Source: Sphingomonas sp. PsM26 (lineage in GTDB: Bacteria > Pseudomonadota > Alphaproteobacteria > Sphingomonadales > Sphingomonadaceae). Taken from it: DNA of 64,000 nucleotides. Shown here one piece after another: positions 27,700-35,759 of this stretch. Location of the stretch: positions 1-64,000 of the forward strand of contig JARUXA010000001.1 of assembly GCA_030433805.1 (NCBI GenBank), in the 5' to 3' direction. The notes under the pieces were generated by a model, which saw only the letters and a program-made list of their open reading frames with translations, had not been told where the DNA came from and ran no database searches. A program made the translations under genes and the position numbers. Within the stretch, counting starts at the first letter, position 1, and the number at the start of each line of letters is the position of its first letter.

Positions 27700-28209
27700 A
27701 TGGCAAAAGTAACGACCTCGATCCTGATCGCGACCGCGCTGCTCGCAACCGCAGCGTGCAGCAAGAAGCGCCCCGCCGTGATCCCGCCCGCACCGAGCGA
27801 TACCGCACCGGTCGACCCCAACGCAGGCAATAACGGCGCGATCGTCCCCGGTTCGCGTGCGGACTTCGAGCGTTCGGTCACGAGCAACACCGTCAACTTC
27901 GCGCTCGACAGCTATGACATCGACGGCTCGGCGCGCGCGATCCTCGACAGCCAGGCGGCGTGGCTGGCGAAATATCCGAACGTGACGGTCAGCCTCGAAG
28001 GCCATTGCGACGAGCGCGGCACGCGTGAGTACAACCTCGCGCTGGGCGACCGCCGCGCCAATTCGGCGAAAAACTATCTCGCGGCGCGCGGTGTCGCGGC
28101 GGGGCGGATCTCGACGATCAGCTACGGCAAGGAACGCCCGCTTGCGCTCGGGTCGGATGATCAGAGCCTCGCGCAGAACCGTCGCGCGGTGACGATCGTT
28201 CTGAACTGA
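27700..28209 (+). CDS. pal: Peptidoglycan-associated lipoprotein Pal
   Basis: Outer-membrane lipoprotein that anchors to peptidoglycan and binds TolB. 169 residues. The signal peptide ends at a lipobox-like LLATAAC (Cys about 20), which is looser than the consensus. OmpA-like domain about 60-169 with VNFALDSYDID and the peptidoglycan-binding GHCDERGTREYNLALGDRRA. An AGGAG-type ribosome site lies 6-10 bases upstream. A strong terminator follows, so the operon ends here; no cpoB/ybgF follows as in E. coli. Confidence 0.96.
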   Translation: MAKVTTSILIATALLATAACSKKRPAVIPPAPSDTAPVDPNAGNNGAIVPGSRADFERSVTSNTVNFALDSYDIDGSARAILDSQAAWLAKYPNVTVSLEGHCDERGTREYNLALGDRRANSAKNYLAARGVAAGRISTISYGKERPLALGSDDQSLAQNRRAVTIVLN

Positions 28210-28233
28210 TCCTTCTCGCGGTTCGGTTGGGAA

Positions 28234-28266
28234 GGGCGGTGTCCGCAGGGACGCCGCCCTTTTTTT
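28234..28266 (+). terminator. Rho-independent terminator of the tol-pal operon
   Basis: GGGCGGTGTCC and GGACGCCGCCC form an 11-base stem with one G-T pair and a GCAG loop, followed by seven T residues. It lies 24 bases after the pal stop codon. Confidence 0.92.
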
Positions 28267-28306
28267 GTGCGCTCGCTGTTGCGGGGGGGCGCGCGGTTTC
28301 CGCCAT

Positions 28307-28376
28307 CCGTTCGCCCTGAGCGCAGTCGAAGGGCCCGCGTTGCGCTGGGGGCTTCGACTGCGCTCAGCCCGAACGG
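28307..28376. repeat. 25-bp inverted repeat (family 4)
   Basis: Left arm 28307-28331 (CCGTTCGCCCTGAGCGCAGT then CGAAG) and right arm 28352-28376 are reverse complements with two mismatches and a 20-base spacer. This CTGAGCGCAGTCGAAG element is of a kind common between sphingomonad genes. It lies in the 317-base gap between pal and the SPFH gene. Confidence 0.85.
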
Positions 28377-28408
28377 GGCGGGGAAAGCCCGCGTTCCCCC
28401 CACCCACC

Positions 28409-28438
28409 CGTCATCCTGAAACGAGTTCAGGATGACGG
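28409..28438. repeat. Short palindrome related to repeat family 3
   Basis: CGTCATCCTGAA and TTCAGGATGACG flank a short ACGAG centre, giving a near-perfect hairpin. The arm matches the half-element CCGTCATCCTGAAC of the three larger copies at 46.6, 49.7 and 57.9 kb, so this may be a solo unit. Confidence 0.8.
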
Positions 28439-28488
28439 CACGTTTGAACCCATCGGCACCCCAGTGCCTGATTGCCTCTCACCCCGTA

Positions 28489-28510
28489 ATGATATAAATA
28501 TGATATCATA
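28489..28510 (+). promoter_or_regulatory. AT-rich candidate operator/promoter of the SPFH operon
   Basis: ATGATAT occurs at 28489-28495 and again at 28500-28506, 11 bases apart; the second is part of the perfect palindrome ATGATATCAT (28500-28509). The stretch stands out as A+T rich in a high-GC genome, ends 17 bases before the SPFH start codon, and includes TATAAAT-like -10 candidates. The third gene product class in this operon (ribbon-helix-helix) typically binds such short repeats, so autoregulation is a reasonable inference. Confidence 0.5.
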
Positions 28511-28526
28511 ATAACGGGAGGTACGA

Positions 28527-29426
28527 ATGGCCGAGTCGCTCGAACGCAACACCGCACTCACCTTGTCGCACGAACGCTCTGCGCAAACCTCTAACGGCTA
28601 TGTCATGCTGCTGGTGATCGTCGCCGCGCTCGCGTGCGCGGGGTTCGGCATCAGCGAAATCGACGAGTCCGATCTTGGCGGGATCCTCATTGCGGTCGGC
28701 GCGCTCGTCACCGCGTTCGTCGCAGGCGGTTTCTACATGCAGCAGCCCAATCAGGCGACCGCGATTACCTTGTTCGGCGCGTATATAGGCACCGATCGCG
28801 TCACGGGCTTACGCTGGGTGCTGCCGTGGCTGTGGCGCAAGCAGGTGTCGCTGCGCGCGAACAACATGATTTCGGAGCGGTTGAAGGTCAACGACCTGCG
28901 CGGCAACCCGATCGAGATCGCCGCGCAAGTCGTGTGGCGCGTCACTGATACCGCGCAGGCGCTGTTCGACATCGACGATTACAAGGCGTTCGTGATCGTC
29001 CAGATCGAGGCGGCGGTGCGGACGATCGGCGCGCGCTATCCCTATGACGATTACGAGCATCAGGAAGTGACGCTGCGCGGCAATCACGACCAGGTCGCGC
29101 AGGAACTCCGCGCCGAGCTGATCGCGCGGCTGGTGACGGCGGGGATCACGGTCGACGAATGCGGCTTTACGCATCTGGCCTACGCGCCTGAGATCGCGGG
29201 TGCGATGCTGCGGCGGCAACAGGCGCAGGCGGTGGTCGCGGCGCGCGCGACGCTGGTCGAGGGCGCGGTCGGAATGGTCGAGATGGCGCTTGACCTGTTG
29301 TCGGCGAAGGGCGTGGTCGAACTGGACGACGAGCGCCGCGCGGCGATGGTGTCCAATTTGATGGTCGTGCTGTGCGGCGAGCGCGATACGCAGCCGGTCG
29401 TCAACGCCGGCTCGCTGTACCAATAG
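28527..29426 (+). CDS. SPFH/Band 7 domain protein
   Basis: 299 residues. Two adjacent N-terminal membrane segments (about 25-45 and 50-70), then an SPFH (prohibitin homology) domain about 75-260 with TDRVTGLRWVLPW, VNDLRGNPIEIAAQVVWRV and AVRTIGARYPYDDYEHQEV. Family members form ring-like membrane scaffolds. GGGAGGT lies eight bases before the start. A ribbon-helix-helix gene and a small membrane protein gene follow closely, forming a three-gene operon. Confidence 0.88.
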   Translation: MAESLERNTALTLSHERSAQTSNGYVMLLVIVAALACAGFGISEIDESDLGGILIAVGALVTAFVAGGFYMQQPNQATAITLFGAYIGTDRVTGLRWVLPWLWRKQVSLRANNMISERLKVNDLRGNPIEIAAQVVWRVTDTAQALFDIDDYKAFVIVQIEAAVRTIGARYPYDDYEHQEVTLRGNHDQVAQELRAELIARLVTAGITVDECGFTHLAYAPEIAGAMLRRQQAQAVVAARATLVEGAVGMVEMALDLLSAKGVVELDDERRAAMVSNLMVVLCGERDTQPVVNAGSLYQ

Positions 29427-29436
29427 GCGCGAACGG

Positions 29437-29649
29437 ATGGCGGATCCCCCCGCGAAGAAGGCGTTCGCGCTCCGGCTCGACCCCGCATTGCATGCGGCGG
29501 TCGAACGGCTCGCTGCGGGCGAGCTGCGCAGCGTCAACGCGCAGGTCGAATGTCTGCTGCGCGAGGCGCTGGCGCGACGCGGGGTCAAGCTCGACGCGCC
29601 CAACCCGCCGCGGCGGGGACGGCCACGGAAGGAAGATGGCGATGCGTGA
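29437..29649 (+). CDS. Arc-like ribbon-helix-helix DNA-binding protein
   Basis: 70 residues. KKAFALRLDPALHAAVERLA is the beta strand and first helix of an Arc/MetJ-type fold, and SVNAQVECLLREALAR the second helix. The C-terminus PPRRGRPRKED is AT-hook-like and basic. It starts 11 bases after the SPFH stop and overlaps the next gene by eight bases. Likely a dimeric repressor of its own operon; no toxin partner is adjacent, so it is not called an antitoxin. Confidence 0.8.
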   Translation: MADPPAKKAFALRLDPALHAAVERLAAGELRSVNAQVECLLREALARRGVKLDAPNPPRRGRPRKEDGDA

Positions 29650-29887
29650 TGCAGAAGACGGCTATTGGTTCGTACCCAAGGCGTTCGGGATCGGCGCGAC
29701 CCCGGTGACGTGGCAGGGGTGGGCGCTGACGCTGGGGTTCGCGGTGCTGGCGGTCCTCGACATGACGCTGATGCCGGACCGGGTTGCGCGGGTCGGCGTG
29801 CTGCTCGCGTTGCTGCTGCTGTTCACGCTCATCGCGATCCGCAAGACGCGTGGCGGTTGGAGCTGGCATTGGGGTCGGCGGAGGTAG
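29642..29887 (+). CDS. Small membrane protein of the SPFH operon
   Basis: 81 residues from ATG 29642 (MRDAEDGYWFVPKAFGIGAT), overlapping the RHH gene by eight bases; ATG 29636 is an alternative. Two hydrophobic helices (about 25-42 and 50-66) and a basic Trp-rich tail (GGWSWHWGRRR). Function unknown, but it keeps company with SPFH and RHH genes, suggesting a membrane partner of the SPFH protein. Convergent with the S1/P1 nuclease gene. Confidence 0.75.
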   Translation: MRDAEDGYWFVPKAFGIGATPVTWQGWALTLGFAVLAVLDMTLMPDRVARVGVLLALLLLFTLIAIRKTRGGWSWHWGRRR

Positions 29888-29916
29888 CGGCACCACCCCG
29901 ACCTTTGGCCCGCGCC

Positions 29917-30792
29917 TTACCCCAACGCCGCGTCCAGCAATTTCGCCAGCCGCAACCCGCCGCGCTCGACCTCGAGCCGCGCGACCGGCACCAGCTTGGC
30001 GATCGTCGCCTCGTCGAGCTTCACCCGCTCCGGGGTCGGCGCGCACGGGTCTGCCATCACGCTTGCATAGGTCACGTCATGCGCGACCTGCCAGCTTTCA
30101 CGGCTCCAGTCGGTGACGGTCCCTGCCGCGACCTTCGCCCGCATTGCGGGGGCATAACGACGGACAAGCGATGGTCCCGACGTGATCGCACGCTCGGCCA
30201 GCAAGCCGTCCCACACCGAATGCAGGTTGAGTTTTGGCGGACCATAGCTGTCATAGGTCGCCTTGACGTCGTTGCCGCCCTTGTCGTCCTTCTCGCCAGC
30301 GTGAAGCGGCTGATGGAGATCGCCGACGAAGTGGATCAGGAAGACGAGCGCCTCGAGCTTGTCCTTCTGCGCGGCGTGGCGGTTCCTGAGCGTCGCGACG
30401 TCGCGGGTGATCTGCGCCGAGACGCAATTGCCGTCCTTGCACGCCTCGGTCAGCGAGAAGGGGCGGCAGATGTTCACGTCCTGATAGTGCCACGTATAGG
30501 CATAACCGAAGCGGGGCTTGCCGTCGGCGCCCTTGATCGGCTTGACGCAATCCGCCCAGGTGCTCGCATCCGCCATCGTCCCCGCCTTGCACGTAGGCGT
30601 ATCGAGCAGCGCCTGTTGCTTGAGCAACCGACGGATCGCGACGCGGGTCTGCGGGCGGACGTTGGCCTCGGCGATCCGCGCGACGGTCTGGTGGCCATAT
30701 TCCCAGTAAGCGCTGGCCGGCGTGGCGCTGGCCACGGCAAACAGGGTGGCGGCAGCGACAAGCGCTGGGCGAACGCGACGGAGACTGGTCAT
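29917..30792 (-). CDS. S1/P1 family nuclease, secreted
   Basis: Zinc-dependent single-strand nuclease / 3'-nucleotidase family, exported. 291 residues with signal peptide ending ATPASA (about residue 28). The mature N-terminus YWEYGHQTVARIAE supplies the Trp/His zinc ligands. Other metal-site parts: TWADCVK, WHYQDVN, HFVGDLHQPLHAG, GGNDV and NLHSVWD. Full length. Stands alone. Confidence 0.93.
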   Translation of the reverse strand: MTSLRRVRPALVAAATLFAVASATPASAYWEYGHQTVARIAEANVRPQTRVAIRRLLKQQALLDTPTCKAGTMADASTWADCVKPIKGADGKPRFGYAYTWHYQDVNICRPFSLTEACKDGNCVSAQITRDVATLRNRHAAQKDKLEALVFLIHFVGDLHQPLHAGEKDDKGGNDVKATYDSYGPPKLNLHSVWDGLLAERAITSGPSLVRRYAPAMRAKVAAGTVTDWSRESWQVAHDVTYASVMADPCAPTPERVKLDEATIAKLVPVARLEVERGGLRLAKLLDAALG

Positions 30793-30859
30793 GAGCCGCG
30801 CTTTAGGCGTCTGACGGGGTTGGCGAAAGCGGGAATGCTGGCGGGATGGGCCGGTATGG

Positions 30860-32029
30860 CTACGGCATCACGCGCCGCATGAACGCATCGAACAGCGGGA
30901 CCGTGAAGGCTGTGTCACCATGCGCAGGGCTGTACAGCATCCCCTTGGCGATCAAGCTGTTGCGCGTCGGCGCGACGCTCGACACCTTGACGCCGAGCGC
31001 TTCCGCGACGTCGCCCGAGCGGTGCGGCCCCGGCCCGAGCGTCGCCATCCCGCGCAGATAGCGCTTTTCAGCCGGGGTCAGCCGGTCGAATCGCACCCGG
31101 AAGAAGCTCGAATCGAGCTCTGCCAGCGCACTTTGCGTCGCCGCGGCGACATCCTGCGCCGTAATTGGCGAGGCATCCGCCGCATCCCAGCTGTGCTTGC
31201 CCCACTCCTGCAGGAAATAGGGATAGCCCTGCGTCTCCGCCGCGATCGCGTCGAGCGCAGCGGCATCGATCGCCTCTTCCTCGCGCTCTACCGGCAAGCG
31301 GATCGCAGCGCGTGCAGCGTCCGCTTCAAGCGGGCCGACCGCGACGAATTCGAACAGCCGCTCGGCATAGGATTTGGCGCGGCCCATCTGCCCGAGCAAT
31401 TGCGGCAGTCCCGCACCGAGCATCGTCACCGGCAACTGCTTCTGGCTCGCGCGGTGGAGCGCGCTGATCAGCGCGGCGAGCTGTTCCTCCGGGACATATT
31501 GCAGTTCGTCGATCACGAGGATCATCGCCGAACCCCGTTCCTTCGCCGCTTCTCCCACCGCGACGATCAGGTCGGCGAGATCCGTCTCGAGATCACCGCT
31601 GTCGGCGAGGCCCGCCTCGGGCTCGAAATCGAGCGCGACTTCGAGATCGTCGAACTTGACCTTGAGTTGCGCGAAACCCGCAAGGGCGCGCAGTGCCCGC
31701 GTCACGCCGGCGGTCGCCTGTTTCATCCGGTCGAGCCTGAGCAATGCCGCGCGGAGTGCCGGCACGAGGATTCCCGGAAGCGAGCGGTTCTCGGGGGCCT
31801 CGATCGTGACGACCGTCATCCCTTCGCCTTCCGCCGCGTCGCGCATCGAGGACAGCAACACGGTCTTTCCGACCCCGCGCAGCCCGTAGAGGATGCTCGG
31901 GCGCGCGGCCCGCCCTGCGCGAATCCGGTCGAGCGCGACGGCATTGCGGTCGAGCAGTGCGGCACGTCCCGCGAGTTCGGGCGGCGGGGTCCCGGCACCG
32001 GGAGCGAAAGGGTTGCGGCGGGGATCCAT
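30860..32029 (-). CDS. AAA/STAND-like ATPase with C-terminal winged-helix region
   Basis: 389 residues. Walker A GLRGVGKT at 49-56, Walker B MILVIDELQ around 168-176, then AAA lid with PLEADAARAAIRLP. The C-terminal part (LTPAEKRYLRGMATLG ... VAEALGVKVSSVAPTRNSLIAKGMLY) looks like a winged-helix DNA-binding domain. This resembles Orc1/Cdc6-like or archaeal-ATPase-superfamily proteins common in bacteria with unknown roles. No transposase or toxin gene is next to it. It has its own promoter (32036-32064). Confidence 0.82.
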   Translation of the reverse strand: MDPRRNPFAPGAGTPPPELAGRAALLDRNAVALDRIRAGRAARPSILYGLRGVGKTVLLSSMRDAAEGEGMTVVTIEAPENRSLPGILVPALRAALLRLDRMKQATAGVTRALRALAGFAQLKVKFDDLEVALDFEPEAGLADSGDLETDLADLIVAVGEAAKERGSAMILVIDELQYVPEEQLAALISALHRASQKQLPVTMLGAGLPQLLGQMGRAKSYAERLFEFVAVGPLEADAARAAIRLPVEREEEAIDAAALDAIAAETQGYPYFLQEWGKHSWDAADASPITAQDVAAATQSALAELDSSFFRVRFDRLTPAEKRYLRGMATLGPGPHRSGDVAEALGVKVSSVAPTRNSLIAKGMLYSPAHGDTAFTVPLFDAFMRRVMP

Positions 32030-32035
32030 AGTAAT

Positions 32036-32064
32036 GTTATCGGATATTATCGAATTTCTGTAAA
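32036..32064 (-). promoter_or_regulatory. Promoter and 10-bp direct repeats before the ATPase gene
   Basis: Read on the minus strand: TTTACA (32064-32059), a 17-base spacer, GATAAC (32041-32036), then the ATG at 32029. CGATAATATC is followed directly by CGATAACATT, so the hexamer CGATAA repeats every 10 bases over the -10 region. The region is AT-rich for this genome. The repeats may be an operator, possibly for the gene's own winged-helix domain (inference). Confidence 0.5.
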
Positions 32065-32099
32065 CTCGCTAATGTCGCTTGATATGCGTTGCGCGTGGG

Positions 32100-33011
32100 T
32101 CAGTCCTCGAACACCCAGATCTCGCGCCCACCCTCGGACGAAAGCCGCGCGCGGTACATGCCGGGGGTGGTGAAATGCCATGCCGCACTGCCGTCGGGTG
32201 CGGCGACGATCACGCCGCCGGTGCCGCCCATCGCGCGCACTTCGTCGAGCACCGCCTTCGCCGCGTCGGCCACCGGCTCTCCACCGATCCGCGCGCGGGC
32301 GCAGATTTCGTGCGCCACGCCGACGCGGATGAAGAATTCGCCCGAGCCAGTGCACGATATTGCGCCCGCGCGATCGTCGGCATAGGTGCCCGCGCCGATC
32401 AGCGGTGAATCGCCGATCCGGCCCCAGCGTTTACCGGTCACGCCGCCGGTCGAGGTGGCGGCGGCGACGTGGCCGTGCGAATCGCATACGACCGCGCCGA
32501 CCGTGCCGTATTTCATGTCGACGTCGAACGCGCCGCCACCCGCCAACATCTCCTCCAATTGCGCGCGGCGTTCGGGGAGGACGAGCCAGTCCTGCGTCGC
32601 CGCCTCGCAGCCCTGTTCGCGCGCGAAAATATCCGCGCCTGCGCCGCTGAGCAGCACGTGCGGGCTGTGCGCCATCACCGCGCGGGCAAGCGACACGGGA
32701 TTGCGCGTCGCGGTGACGCCAGCGACCGAACCGGCGCCCCGGTCGCGCCCGTCCATGATCGCGGCGTCGAGTTCGGCGATCCCGTCGTGCGTCAGCGCGG
32801 CACCGCGGCCCGAATTGAAATGCGGATCGTCCTCCAGCACGCGCACCGCCGCCTCGACCGCATCGATCGCGCTGCCCTCCGCCGAAAGCACCGCCGCGCC
32901 CGCATCCAGCGCGCGACCCAGCGCCGCTTCCGCGCCCTCGACCTGTGCCGGTGTAAGTGTGTCGCGCGTCATTTGCCCGGCACCGCCGTGGAGCATCAGG
33001 GTCCAGCTCAT
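32100..33011 (-). CDS. iaaA: Isoaspartyl peptidase / L-asparaginase
   Basis: N-terminal-nucleophile hydrolase that autocleaves to expose threonine and removes isoaspartyl dipeptides or deamidates asparagine. 303 residues from ATG 33011. N-terminus WTLMLHGGAG, the autocleavage site YGTVGAVVCD with nucleophile about Thr170, and GRIGDSPLIGAGTYAD in the beta subunit. It overlaps the stop of the acyltransferase gene (ATGA), so the two are coupled. Confidence 0.93.
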   Translation of the reverse strand: MSWTLMLHGGAGQMTRDTLTPAQVEGAEAALGRALDAGAAVLSAEGSAIDAVEAAVRVLEDDPHFNSGRGAALTHDGIAELDAAIMDGRDRGAGSVAGVTATRNPVSLARAVMAHSPHVLLSGAGADIFAREQGCEAATQDWLVLPERRAQLEEMLAGGGAFDVDMKYGTVGAVVCDSHGHVAAATSTGGVTGKRWGRIGDSPLIGAGTYADDRAGAISCTGSGEFFIRVGVAHEICARARIGGEPVADAAKAVLDEVRAMGGTGGVIVAAPDGSAAWHFTTPGMYRARLSSEGGREIWVFED

Positions 33012-34150
33012 ATTATGTGTTCCTTGCGAGCAAAGGGGCGCAGCCCGATCAGCGGGCGAAGCCAGCCGATCCGTCGCCCGATCAGATAGAAGAGCCAGCA
33101 CCCGCCGATCGTCGCGACGACGAGCAGCGCGAATTCGGCGATCGGAGGCAGCCGGAACGGGAGCAACGCGCCCTCGACCCCGACGATGATCGTCTGGTGG
33201 ATCATGTAGAAGGGAAACACCGCCTCGGTCAGCGTCCGCCGCCAGCGCAGGTCGAAATTGAGGAAGCGGTCGGCGATTCCGATCAGCGCGACGATCGTGC
33301 TCCAGCCATGCACCGGGCGCGCCACCGCGAACACCGTGCCGAACGGCGCGGCGGGGTGTGCCAGTCCCGGCCAGCGCCATTCGATCCCCGCCGACACCGC
33401 ATAGCTGACGAGCGCGACGATCAGTGCGACGGGCCACCAGCGGTGGATCGCCGCGAGCGCAGGCGGCGAGCCCGCTAGTGCGAAGCCGAACAGGAAGCCG
33501 GGCAGATATTGCGCGTGCGACACGGCATCGCGGATCAGGTCGTTGGTCGGGCCCTTGCCGGGGAACAGCCACACGCTGACGATCACCAGCCATGCCATCG
33601 GCAGCAGCCACACCAGCACGGTCCCGAACACCCAGTCGAACCCGCGCTGGAGGCTGCGCCGCCCGACCAGCACGACGCCGAGCACGAGCAGCATCGTATA
33701 GAGCCAGAGATAGCCGACGAACCACAGATGCTGCCAATTGGGCAGCGGCAGCCCGCGCACACGCGCGAAGCGGAAATAATCGTGGAGCAGGAAATACCCG
33801 AAGTCATGGCCGTAGCCGCGCTGCGTGGTCAGCTCGATCCACGGCTGGACGGGGACGATGACGAGCACGCCGAACAGCAACGGCACCAGCAGCCGCCACG
33901 TCCGGTTGCGCGCGAACCGCGCCGCGCCATGCCCGCGCGCGAGCAACGCGCGGCTGGCATAGCCCGACACGACGAACAGCAGCAGCAACCGCCAGCTGTT
34001 GAGCGCGAGCATCGGCACCGCGACCCAGGGAAGCGGGTGCGCGGTCTTGGCGTGATAGCCCCAGGGGACGAACACCATGCCGATATGGTAGAAGATGAGC
34101 AGGCCGAACGCGCCGATTCGCAGCCAGTCCAGACCATAATGCCGTTCCAT
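33008..34150 (-). CDS. Acyltransferase 3 family membrane protein
   Basis: 380 residues from ATG 34150 (MERHYGLDWLRIGAFGLLIFYHIGM). Ten or so membrane helices. The family start motif is LDWLRIGAF...YHIGM with the conserved histidine. Members transfer acetyl, succinyl or other acyl groups to surface sugars or glucans (OpgC/OafA type). The acceptor is not known. It is followed by iaaA with a 4-base overlap and is divergent from ispG. Confidence 0.88.
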   Translation of the reverse strand: MERHYGLDWLRIGAFGLLIFYHIGMVFVPWGYHAKTAHPLPWVAVPMLALNSWRLLLLFVVSGYASRALLARGHGAARFARNRTWRLLVPLLFGVLVIVPVQPWIELTTQRGYGHDFGYFLLHDYFRFARVRGLPLPNWQHLWFVGYLWLYTMLLVLGVVLVGRRSLQRGFDWVFGTVLVWLLPMAWLVIVSVWLFPGKGPTNDLIRDAVSHAQYLPGFLFGFALAGSPPALAAIHRWWPVALIVALVSYAVSAGIEWRWPGLAHPAAPFGTVFAVARPVHGWSTIVALIGIADRFLNFDLRWRRTLTEAVFPFYMIHQTIIVGVEGALLPFRLPPIAEFALLVVATIGGCWLFYLIGRRIGWLRPLIGLRPFARKEHII

Positions 34151-34283
34151 CGGGCTTCCCTTAGCCGATGATCGCGCTTTGGCCAGCGCGTGCGGGACGG
34201 TGCCGCCGCTTTCGCGCGGCAAAAGGTTCCCGTCTCGCGATTGAGCCGCTATATCAGCCGCACAGCGAAGGAAACTCTCCCCC

Positions 34284-35426
34284 ATGTCCCTACGTCCGTG
34301 GCGCGATATCATGCGTCGTCAGTCCCGCCAGATCATGGTCGGCAATGTCCCCGTCGGCGGTGATGCGCCCGTCACCGTCCAGACGATGACCAACACGCCC
34401 ACCAGCGACCCGCGCGCGACGATCGACCAGATCCGCCGCTGCGAGGATGCCGGCGTCGATCTGATCCGCGTCTCCTGCCCGGACGTGGAAAGCACCGCCG
34501 CGCTCAAGCAGATCGTCCGCGCGAGCCGAGTGCCGATCATCGCGGACATCCACTTCCATTATAAGCGCGCGCTGGAAGCAGCGGACGCAGGCGCCGCCTG
34601 TTTGCGGATCAACCCGGGCAACATCGGCTCCGCATCGCGCGTCCGCGAAGTGATCGATGCCGCCAAGTCGAACGGCTGCGCGATCCGGATCGGCGTCAAC
34701 GGCGGTTCGCTCGAGAAGCATCTGCTCGAGAAATACGGCGAGCCGTGCCCGGATGCGCTGGTCGAATCCGCGATGGATCACATCAAGATCCTGCAGGACC
34801 ACGATTTCCACGAGTTCAAGGTCGCGGTGAAGGCGTCCGACTTCTTCCTCGCGGTCGCCGCCTATCATCAGCTCGCGGAGCAAGTCGATTGCCCGCTGCA
34901 TCTCGGCATTACCGAGGCGGGCGGGTTCGTCGGCGGGACGGTCAAGTCGTCGATCGGGATCGGGTCGCTGCTGTGGGCCGGGATCGGTGACACGATCCGC
35001 GTCTCGCTCTCGGCCGAGCCCGAGGACGAAGTCCGCGTCGGGTTCGAGATCCTCAAGGCGCTCGGCATCCGCAACCGCGGCGTGCGCGTGGTGTCGTGCC
35101 CGTCGTGCGCGCGGCAGGGGTTCGACGTGATCCGCACCGTGCAGGCTCTGGAAGAGCGGCTTCAGCATATCCGCACGCCGATGTCGCTGTCGGTGCTCGG
35201 CTGCGTCGTCAACGGCCCCGGCGAAGCGCGCGAGACCGACATCGGGCTGACCGGTGGCGGCAACGGCAAGCACATGGTGTATCTGTCGGGCGTGACCGAC
35301 CACACGGTCAACAGCGAGGATATGCTCGAGCACATCGTCAAGCTGGTCGAGGACAAGGCCGCGGCGATCGAAGCGCATGATGCGGCGCTGGCGGCGGCGG
35401 TGCCGGTACCCGTGGCGGCGGAATAG
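34284..35426 (+). CDS. ispG: 4-hydroxy-3-methylbut-2-en-1-yl diphosphate synthase
   Basis: Penultimate enzyme of the MEP isoprenoid pathway, an iron-sulfur enzyme converting MEcPP to HMBPP. 380 residues, normal for the bacterial two-domain form. The [4Fe-4S] ligands are Cys about 272 and 275 (SCPSCARQG) and Cys about 307 ([11 protein letters not shown]). N-terminal TIM barrel has [11 protein letters not shown] and RINPGNIG. Probably monocistronic or with the toxin-antitoxin module 36 bases downstream under separate control. Confidence 0.98.
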   Translation: MSLRPWRDIMRRQSRQIMVGNVPVGGDAPVTVQTMTNTPTSDPRATIDQIRRCEDAGVDLIRVSCPDVESTAALKQIVRASRVPIIADIHFHYKRALEAADAGAACLRINPGNIGSASRVREVIDAAKSNGCAIRIGVNGGSLEKHLLEKYGEPCPDALVESAMDHIKILQDHDFHEFKVAVKASDFFLAVAAYHQLAEQVDCPLHLGITEAGGFVGGTVKSSIGIGSLLWAGIGDTIRVSLSAEPEDEVRVGFEILKALGIRNRGVRVVSCPSCARQGFDVIRTVQALEERLQHIRTPMSLSVLGCVVNGPGEARETDIGLTGGGNGKHMVYLSGVTDHTVNSEDMLEHIVKLVEDKAAAIEAHDAALAAAVPVPVAAE

Positions 35427-35438
35427 GTCCTGTGGTAC

Positions 35439-35464
35439 ATGTCAGGTCTCGGGAGGCCTGACAT
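35439..35464. promoter_or_regulatory. Operator-like inverted repeat overlapping the antitoxin start
   Basis: ATGTCAGG (35439-35446) and CCTGACAT (35457-35464) are perfect 8-base arms with a 10-base spacer that contains the ribosome-binding site GGGAGG; the right arm reaches into the start codon. This is the expected position for antitoxin autoregulation, or an mRNA hairpin hiding the ribosome site. Confidence 0.6.
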
Positions 35465-35759
35465 GACCTATCATGCCAAAGTGATCGCTGGCGGTACGAT
35501 TGCCATCCCTCCGGAACTCCTTGCGGAATTGGGGATCAAGGAAGGCGACTCGCTGGTGATCGAACGGGCGGAGGATGGCGGCTTGATCGTCAAGACCTAC
35601 GCGCAGATCGTCAAAGAGGTGCAGCGTACGTTTCGCGCCATGCTCCCGCCCGACTATAGCGGCAGCATGGTCGATGAACTGATCGCGGAACGGCGCGCGG
35701 AAGCCGCACGCGAAGAGGCCGACCTCGAAGAATGGATGCGGACGCACCAAGCGCAATGA
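35463..35759 (+). CDS. AbrB/MazE-type antitoxin
   Basis: 98 residues. The SpoVT/AbrB swapped-hairpin domain is at the N-terminus (YHAKVIAGGTIAIPPELLAELGIKEGDSLVIER), followed by an acidic helical tail (RRAEAAREEADLEEWMRTH) likely to bind the toxin. GGAGG precedes the ATG by seven bases. Its stop overlaps the VapC-like toxin start (ATGA). Confidence 0.88.
   Translation: MTYHAKVIAGGTIAIPPELLAELGIKEGDSLVIERAEDGGLIVKTYAQIVKEVQRTFRAMLPPDYSGSMVDELIAERRAEAAREEADLEEWMRTHQAQ

Noticed and set aside
29372..29641. N-terminal part of a longer ORF covering the small SPFH-operon membrane protein
   Set aside because: It runs out of frame through the RHH gene; the membrane protein proper starts at 29642 or 29636.
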